DNA of 38,366 nucleotides from Singulisphaera sp. (GTDB lineage: Bacteria; Planctomycetota; Planctomycetia; Isosphaerales; Isosphaeraceae), in NCBI GenBank assembly GCA_027451445.1, contig DAIDJG010000002.1:1-38366 (forward strand). Direction: 5' to 3'. Shown here in pieces: positions 33,254-38,366 of the stretch (within the stretch, counting starts at the first letter, position 1; the number at the start of each line of letters is the position of its first letter). Position numbers and translations under genes: made by a program. Under the pieces are notes generated by a model. The model searched no databases and was not told where the DNA came from. It saw only the letters and a program-made list of their open reading frames with translations.

Positions 33254-35524
33254 TCAGCCGTTCGGCTCCGATCGGGCGACCTGGATCCGCACCACGAATC
33301 GGCCCGTTCGCCCCGTAAGTTTGATCTGGCCCCCGTCGTCGACGGCGAGTTGGTTTCCGTCGATATCCGCCCTGGTTGTCTTCCATCCCGGCGGTAGCGG
33401 GAGCCGCACGAGCCAGGTGTCTGGGCGACGTGGCGGCGCGTCGATGGTCAAGATGGCGCTGCCCGCGTTCAGCCTCGATTCGGCAAGAAACGAAACTGGC
33501 CCGAAGGCCGTCGGTGCGCCGGCCACCTCCAGTGTCGCGCCCTCGCGAAGCCAGCGGCCTGGTGCGCCAAAGAGCAGGCGCAACGTTTCCGGCCGGCCAT
33601 CGTCGTCGAGGTCCCACTCCTGGATCAGGAGGTAACGCAACGTTGTGAGAACCGTGGCATTACTGGCGCTGTTGGGTGGCAGGTAGAAGGTTCGTCCCCG
33701 GCTATCGCCGTTGAGTAGCTGTGATCCCTCACCCCCAATGAACGTATCGCGGGTGAGCCCCTGGGCGAGATGCCCGTAGAAACCGACGAGTGCATGGCCC
33801 ACATCGTCACGTCTCAGGAGCGTGAGCTGATAGCGCAGTCCGTAGAGCGGATTGACCCCGGGCATGTTATTGAACTGACCCTGGTGGGGCGTGCTTCGGA
33901 TCATGCCCATCGCGAGCCCTCCGTGCGATCGCAAGTAGTCGATGATCCAGCCCTCTCGCGGTGAGCCGGGACCGAAAACGCTGGATCCGAGGACGTAGGG
34001 AATCATCAGGTCGTAGTAGCTTCCCGTCCGCGTTGCGGTGAGTATCTCGTGGGGCGCCTCAACGCCAAAGAGGGCGATGGGAATAAACGGAGGTTTGGAA
34101 TCGAGCCGCTCGCTCTTCGTAACCGCGTCGAGGATCGCCGCGCGGAACGTCGCGGCCTCCGCGGCCAATTCCTTTGCGCGTTCCTGCTGGCCGAGGTCCG
34201 CAAGCACAGCGGCCATATCCCGGAGCCCTCGCCAGCAGTTGGCGTTGGAGTTCAGTGAAAAAACATTCTGGTCGATATCCCCCGCGTATCGATCGGGCGG
34301 CAACAGGCCGTTGTCCTTCTGGCGGCTCGACACGATGAAGTCGATCACCGGACCCCAAATCGGCTCCCACTCGCGCAGCGAGCGCGTGTCGCGGCTTAAC
34401 CAGTAGTAGTAGGCGAGGAGTTGGAGCTTATGTCCGGCGACATGATAGCGCGTGGCCTGCCGGTTGAACTCCAGCAACGGCTTGACCATCCGGCGCGATT
34501 CCTCCGCGAACCCGAAAAGCATAAGCGCCCGCGTGGCATCGCCGCACTCGGCCTCGTACAAGTGGTCATACGCATTGCCCGCGCTATAGTGCATCCGATC
34601 GCCGATGGCGACGACGAAATTGCCGATGATGAGCGAGCGCCAGGCATTTTGCACGACACGCTCGGGGATGCCGAACCGAGTTCCCCGCGCGAGGAGCGTC
34701 TGCCAGCGATCGAGGGACGCGTTCCGTTCCGTCTCGTACAAGGCCGCGGTGAGCGCCGGCAATGGGGGCGCAAGCGGTCGCGTACAGACCGCCAGCTCCA
34801 CGGTGTGTCCCGCAGCGGGCGTCGCGCGAAGCATTCGAGCGCCGTTGTCCCACGACCAGCCAGGTCCATAAAGGAGCAAGGCACGCCCTTCGGCGTCACG
34901 GATGGAACCATCTCCGCCGGACGCGGGAGCGCTATCGTCGAAATGCGCTTCCAGGCTGCCACCGTCCCCACGAACCGTGAACCGCACGAATACGGTGCCC
35001 GCATCGGAGAAGGGGCTTGTCACGGAAGCGAAGGCCTCTTCAAGGTAGGCCACTGCCCTTTCATTGTCTTCGACCTGAACGATCGGTAGATGGCCCTCGT
35101 GATAGAGGGGACCGTCGAGACGTGACGGATTGCCGCCGAACGGGCGTGATGTTCCGCCGATGTGGAAGCTGACCGGCCAACCCGCCTCCTTCCACATGGG
35201 AGGTTTGTCGGCCCGCGGATTCACCGCACTTCCGTTGCTGACCCAGCGTGCCTTCGATGGCCCTGCCGGGGCGCTCAAGACGATGGGATAGTCGCGAAAC
35301 CGGGTGTTCGTGTAACGCAACGGTGGCAGCAGGTCACGGAACGCTTCAAAGCTCGGCCCGTCGGGGAGCTTGAGAACGGCCTCACCCCAGACGTCTTCCA
35401 ACGACTCGGCCATCGCCTGCGGGTTCTTCCACCCCTTCATAGGCACCGAATCCGCACCGGCCATTGGAGCAAGATGCCAAAATACGGCGGCAAGAAGTGT
35501 CCCGAAACGAAATCGCCTGCTCAT
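33254..35524 (-). CDS. Secreted six-hairpin glycosidase-like protein
   Basis: About 756 residues with a signal peptide (MSRRFRFGTLLAAVFWHLAPMAGA). A beta-rich N-terminal domain (about 40-270) precedes an (alpha/alpha)6 barrel (about 290-680) with VVAIGDRMHYSAGNAYDHLYEAECGDA, KLQLLAYYYWLSRDTRSLREW, DNGLLPPDRYAGDIDQNVFSLNSNANCW and a beta-sandwich C-terminus. The fold resembles glucoamylase/GH63-type glycosidases; the substrate and catalytic acids were not identified with confidence. GGGGAAG stands six bases before the ATG at 35524. It should act on polysaccharides outside the cytoplasm. Confidence 0.75.
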   Translation of the reverse strand: MSRRFRFGTLLAAVFWHLAPMAGADSVPMKGWKNPQAMAESLEDVWGEAVLKLPDGPSFEAFRDLLPPLRYTNTRFRDYPIVLSAPAGPSKARWVSNGSAVNPRADKPPMWKEAGWPVSFHIGGTSRPFGGNPSRLDGPLYHEGHLPIVQVEDNERAVAYLEEAFASVTSPFSDAGTVFVRFTVRGDGGSLEAHFDDSAPASGGDGSIRDAEGRALLLYGPGWSWDNGARMLRATPAAGHTVELAVCTRPLAPPLPALTAALYETERNASLDRWQTLLARGTRFGIPERVVQNAWRSLIIGNFVVAIGDRMHYSAGNAYDHLYEAECGDATRALMLFGFAEESRRMVKPLLEFNRQATRYHVAGHKLQLLAYYYWLSRDTRSLREWEPIWGPVIDFIVSSRQKDNGLLPPDRYAGDIDQNVFSLNSNANCWRGLRDMAAVLADLGQQERAKELAAEAATFRAAILDAVTKSERLDSKPPFIPIALFGVEAPHEILTATRTGSYYDLMIPYVLGSSVFGPGSPREGWIIDYLRSHGGLAMGMIRSTPHQGQFNNMPGVNPLYGLRYQLTLLRRDDVGHALVGFYGHLAQGLTRDTFIGGEGSQLLNGDSRGRTFYLPPNSASNATVLTTLRYLLIQEWDLDDDGRPETLRLLFGAPGRWLREGATLEVAGAPTAFGPVSFLAESRLNAGSAILTIDAPPRRPDTWLVRLPLPPGWKTTRADIDGNQLAVDDGGQIKLTGRTGRFVVRIQVARSEPNG

Positions 35525-35647
35525 GGTGATCTTCCCCACCAACCGAGACGGAGCCTCAATAGCGACCTGCGCTGATGACCTCGCCTCTCGCCTCCCCAAT
35601 GCCCTCCGCACAGGATTCGACGAGGCAACGATGGGGCGCGACCAACG

Positions 35648-36412
35648 CTACCGGATCGCACCACCATTGATGCGGACGATCTGGCCCGTGACAAACCTCG
35701 TCGACGGGCTTACCAGTACGCGAGCCACCTCCGCGACGTCTTCCGGCGTACCCCAGCGTTTGAGAGGCGTCTCGCGTAGTACACGGTCTTGCCACGATGG
35801 AGATGCGGTTTCGCCCCAGGCGGTCTTGATCCAACCCGGTGCGAGTGCGTTCACGCGAACGGTGGGAGCAAGGCTCAAGGCAAGGCTCCGGGTGAAGGCC
35901 ATGACGGCGCCCTTGGTCGCGGCGAACAACTCGCCGGAATCGCCTTCCATTCCTGTTTCCGCCTGATCCCAACCCATCGTCACGATCGAGCCCCCACCCT
36001 GCTCTTTCATGCGCCGGCCGACTTCGCGCGTCAGTCGTATCGTCGCCAGCACATCGACCGCCCACAGGTGATCGAGCTTGGCATCGAACGCGAGCTTTGC
36101 GCTTTCGCCGGTGAGCGTGTCGGCGCCGGCGATGTGCAACCAGGCGTCGAGGCCACCCCACACTTGCCACGCGTCAACGACGAGCTGGTCGCTGGCCGGG
36201 CGGTCGGCGAGATCAGCCATAAGAACATGTGAGCGGGAGCCCAGTTCACGGATAGCCTGTGCGGTATTTTCGGCCTCAGCGCGCGAGCTCCGCCCATGAA
36301 TCAAAACGTCGGCCCCTGCTCGGGCCAGCGCAAGCGCCGTCGCGCGGCCAATGCCGGACGTCGAGCCGAGTACTGCCGCACGCAGGCCCTTCAGATCTTC
36401 AGGCACAGTCAC
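35648..36412 (-). CDS. SDR-family protein lacking the catalytic Tyr and Ser
   Basis: The 254-residue Rossmann-fold protein has an intact cofactor motif GSTSGIG (16-22), an HGRSSR segment that favours NADPH, and the C-terminal VRVNALAPGWIKT..VTGQIVRINGG of FabG-like SDRs. The active site is not normal: the YxxxK motif reads FAATK (Phe163, Lys167; codon TTC at 35924-35926), and the usual Ser region reads TMGWDQAE. It may bind nucleotide without classical reductase chemistry, or use other residues. The GTG start is at 36412. It is divergent from fhcB across 201 bases, suggesting a shared control region and perhaps a link to C1 metabolism. Confidence 0.85.
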   Translation of the reverse strand: MTVPEDLKGLRAAVLGSTSGIGRATALALARAGADVLIHGRSSRAEAENTAQAIRELGSRSHVLMADLADRPASDQLVVDAWQVWGGLDAWLHIAGADTLTGESAKLAFDAKLDHLWAVDVLATIRLTREVGRRMKEQGGGSIVTMGWDQAETGMEGDSGELFAATKGAVMAFTRSLALSLAPTVRVNALAPGWIKTAWGETASPSWQDRVLRETPLKRWGTPEDVAEVARVLVSPSTRFVTGQIVRINGGAIR

Positions 36413-36498
36413 GCCCGCCGCGAAAAGGTTGCACGGATGAGTTTCGCGCGTTCAGTATCATGTAACTCGCGGCTCGGCTCAAGGGTCGTTCCGTCTAT

Positions 36499-36527
36499 TT
36501 GACTCGCCCCGAGCGCTCTGGGACAAT
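36499..36527 (+). promoter_or_regulatory. Putative fhcB promoter
   Basis: TTGACT (36499-36504) and GACAAT (36522-36527) are 17 bases apart, pointing toward fhcB. Transcription would start near 36534, giving an 80-base 5' UTR that contains the 36560-36581 hairpin. Predicted from consensus and spacing only. Confidence 0.5.
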
Positions 36528-36559
36528 GATCGCCCGTCAGCCATAAGACTGACGCATTG

Positions 36560-36581
36560 CGCTCGACTCACTGGTCGAGCG
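36560..36581 (+). promoter_or_regulatory. Perfect hairpin in the predicted fhcB 5' UTR
   Basis: CGCTCGAC and GTCGAGCG form an 8-bp perfect stem around a six-base loop. The element ends 32 bases before the fhcB start, between the predicted promoter and an AAGG ribosome site. It could be an operator for a dimeric regulator or an RNA hairpin; no T-run follows. Confidence 0.5.
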
Positions 36582-36613
36582 TCCTCCGATTCGGTGGCCG
36601 AAGGTAGCACGGA

Positions 36614-38038
36614 ATGTCGAGCGGCTTCGACGCGAGTTCTCTCCGAATCGTCAAGGATGCCACCTGCACAGCCTGCGGATGTCTCTGCGACGACATCATC
36701 GTCTCCGCGACGGCGGACCAAATTGTGAACGCCGAGAACGCGTGCGAGACCGGCCGACACTGGTTTCTCGCCGATCGCGCTCGTCCGAACCACGCTGAGT
36801 GCTGGATCGGTGGGAAACCGTCCCCGCGCGAAGAGGCTATCGCGCATGCGGGCCAGCTTCTAAGATCCGCGCGTTCCCCTCTGGTCTTCGGCCTTAGCCA
36901 ATCCGTATCCGAAGCCACTGCGGCGGCGCTGACACTCGCCGATCGAATCGGCGCGATCGTGGATGCCGACCTCGCTGGAAATGCTACAGACCGGCTGCGT
37001 GCCTTTCAGCGCGTCGGGCGTGTTTCTGCGACGCTCGGCGAGGTCAAGCAGCGTGCCGATGTCGTCGTCTTCTGGGGCGTCGATCCCGTGAAGACGCATC
37101 CGCGGCATTTGGAACGCTATTCCGTCGATCCCGTGGGGCGATTCGTCCCCAGGGGACGCGCGCAGCGGACGGTCATCGTCGTCGACGAGGAGCGGACCGC
37201 GACCGCAGACCGAGGCGACGTGTTTGTGCGAATTCCCAATGCCACGCGCTTCGAAGCGCTTTGGGCGCTACGGGCGATTGTGAAGAGTGTGGCGCTCGAT
37301 CCGGATCGGGTGGAGCGTTCGACGGGAGTTGCTCTTGCGGATCTTGACCGGCTCGCCACGCGACTCAAGGCGGCGCATTATGGAGCCTGGTTTTTCAGCG
37401 CCGCGCATCGTGGCCCCGCCGAGGAGGAGGCCGTGCTCACGCTCGTACGAGACCTGAACGCGCCGAAGACCATGGCGAATCGAGACCCGGCAGGAGACAT
37501 CGGAGGCTCCTGCCCACCCCCCCTACCCCCCCTTCCCAAGGGGGGGAGTTATTTGGCTCCTGAGGAGATTGATGCCCGGACATCGCACACCCGATTCGTC
37601 GCGATCACTCTCGGCGCACGGGGAAACCCTGCGGGCGCCGAGGCCGTGACGACTTGGCAAACCGGCATCCCTTCGCGTGTCGACTTCAGCCAGCGGGCTC
37701 CCCGCTTCTGGCCAGGCGAAACCTCGGCCGAGGCTGTCCTCGAGCGCCAGGAGGCGGACATCGCCGTCGTTCTCACCGACGACATCCCTGCGTCGTGGTC
37801 ATCGGAAGCGCGCGCCCAACTGGGGCGAATTCCCCGCATCGCGATCGGCCCAAACCCTGATATCCAGGCCGCGGTCGCTCTCGTGTCGGCGACGATGGGC
37901 ATTGATGCCGGTGGTTCCGTGATCCGCTCGGATGGCGTCACATTGCCCCTCCGGCCTGCACTCAACGCGCGATTCCCGACCGATCGCGAGTGGCTCCAGA
38001 TGCTAATCGAACGGCTCGACTCGGACACCACGCCATGA
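36614..38038 (+). CDS. fhcB: Formyltransferase/hydrolase complex subunit B (formylmethanofuran dehydrogenase B homologue)
   Basis: This 474-residue FwdB/FmdB homologue has the N-terminal iron-sulfur motif C18-x2-C21-x3-C25 (TCTACGCLCDDI) with a fourth Cys at 44 (NACETG). Later segments match the family: ADVVVFWGVDPVKTHPRHLER, RTVIVVDEERT and RFWPGE. The region holding the tungsten/molybdenum ligand Cys in methanogens has no Cys (DADLAGNATDRL), as expected of the bacterial Fhc complex, which hydrolyses rather than reduces. About 35 residues near 283-320 look inserted and contain a C-rich palindromic repeat. The stop overlaps the fhcA start (ATGA). Confidence 0.93.
   Translation: MSSGFDASSLRIVKDATCTACGCLCDDIIVSATADQIVNAENACETGRHWFLADRARPNHAECWIGGKPSPREEAIAHAGQLLRSARSPLVFGLSQSVSEATAAALTLADRIGAIVDADLAGNATDRLRAFQRVGRVSATLGEVKQRADVVVFWGVDPVKTHPRHLERYSVDPVGRFVPRGRAQRTVIVVDEERTATADRGDVFVRIPNATRFEALWALRAIVKSVALDPDRVERSTGVALADLDRLATRLKAAHYGAWFFSAAHRGPAEEEAVLTLVRDLNAPKTMANRDPAGDIGGSCPPPLPPLPKGGSYLAPEEIDARTSHTRFVAITLGARGNPAGAEAVTTWQTGIPSRVDFSQRAPRFWPGETSAEAVLERQEADIAVVLTDDIPASWSSEARAQLGRIPRIAIGPNPDIQAAVALVSATMGIDAGGSVIRSDGVTLPLRPALNARFPTDREWLQMLIERLDSDTTP
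37513..37549. repeat. C-rich palindromic repeat inserted in frame within fhcB
   Basis: The core CCCCCCCTT-CCC-AAGGGGGGG (37526-37546) makes a 9-bp stem with a three-base loop. It is preceded by a second C-run joined by TA (37517-37525). It encodes the low-complexity PPPLPPLPKGGS segment of FhcB. The composition is unlike the surrounding coding sequence and looks like a mobile extragenic palindrome that kept the reading frame. Confidence 0.75.
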
Positions 38039-38366
38039 GCACGCTCAAGATCGCTGGTGGACGCGTCTATGACCCTACTCATGACATCCACGGCACAGAG
38101 CAAGATCTCTGGATCGCCAACGGCAGAGTGATCGCGCCACCAAATGATCCAGGCGCCAGGGCGGACCGGACGATCGATGCACGAGGGTACGCCGTGATGC
38201 CCGGTGGGGTGGACGTCCACTGCCACATCGCCGGCTCGAAGGTGAACGCGGCGCGCGCCCTTCGTCCTGAGGAAAAACGCGGCGCCGGCGTCCCGAGACG
38301 GTCCGGGCGACGATCCGGCACGCTCGGCAGTGTGCCCAGCACATTCACCACGGGATACGCTTACGC
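38035..38366 (+). CDS. fhcA: Formyltransferase/hydrolase complex subunit A, N-terminal part (runs off the window)
   Basis: The first 110 codons of an amidohydrolase-superfamily protein homologous to FwdA/FmdA. The start LKIAGGRVYDPTHDIHG, the VMPGGVDVHCHIAG zinc-ligand HxH motif and NAARALRPEE are typical. In the bacterial Fhc complex, subunit A releases formate from formyl-methylofuran. Translation is coupled to fhcB by an ATGA overlap. The remaining roughly 80 percent lies beyond the window, so intactness cannot be judged. Confidence 0.93.
   Translation, partial: MSTLKIAGGRVYDPTHDIHGTEQDLWIANGRVIAPPNDPGARADRTIDARGYAVMPGGVDVHCHIAGSKVNAARALRPEEKRGAGVPRRSGRRSGTLGSVPSTFTTGYAY

Overview
The window looks like a chromosomal segment from a planctomycete (phylum Planctomycetota), probably related to Isosphaeraceae or Gemmataceae. 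This is inferred from gene content, not from a database search. Typical planctomycete signs are a secreted DUF1080 protein, a large PVC-type propeller/HEAT/CxxCH 'membrane-bound dehydrogenase', a secreted CxxCH protein, high GC, and above all a bacterial set of tetrahydromethanopterin (H4MPT)/methanofuran C1-transfer genes.

Layout. Positions 1-428 are the 5' part of a 16S rRNA gene on the minus strand, with a leader that carries a boxA element and a good sigma70-like promoter near 886-913. From 1.0 to 5.3 kb on the minus strand lie a PPi-type phosphofructokinase and a pepP-accB-accC block. From 5.4 to 9.2 kb are a DUF1080 protein, a TPM-domain glycine-rich membrane protein, a small LSm/Sm-like protein and a secreted CxxCH protein with a strong terminator. 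From 13.2 to 20.2 kb the minus strand carries housekeeping and catabolic genes: an FKBP isomerase, a D-threonine aldolase-like enzyme, an M20 amidohydrolase, a TPR protein, a sugar-phosphate isomerase-like protein, RNase D and an alpha/beta hydrolase. A 1102-residue heme-binding protein (+) and HtpG (-) converge on a long hairpin at about 23.7-23.8 kb. From 30.6 to 36.4 kb are a TauD-like dioxygenase, an enolase-superfamily enzyme, a small membrane ORF, a secreted six-hairpin glycosidase-like protein and an SDR protein that lacks its catalytic Tyr.

The common thread is C1 metabolism in three blocks. Block 1 (9.3-13.1 kb) holds a HisA-like protein divergent from four translationally coupled genes: an MfnD-like ATP-grasp ligase, an MfnF-like protein, an MfnE-like kinase and an unknown 102-residue protein. 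Block 2 (25.97-30.5 kb, minus) holds a gamma-glutamyltransferase, a dihydropteroate-synthase-like protein, a DUF447 protein and RFAP synthase (MptG). Block 3 (36.6 kb to the window end) holds fhcB and the start of fhcA, the formyltransferase/hydrolase complex that uses the methanofuran-type and H4MPT cofactors. Blocks 1 and 2 would build the cofactors that block 3 uses. The remaining pathway genes (fae, mch, mtdB/C, fhcC, fhcD) are not in the window.

The most unusual sequence-level observations are: a C-rich palindromic repeat inserted in frame in fhcB; an SDR with Phe in place of the catalytic Tyr, divergent from fhcB; overlapping divergent start regions of the HisA-like and ATP-grasp genes; a GGT without a signal peptide inside the H4MPT gene run; and a bacterial LSm-like small protein.
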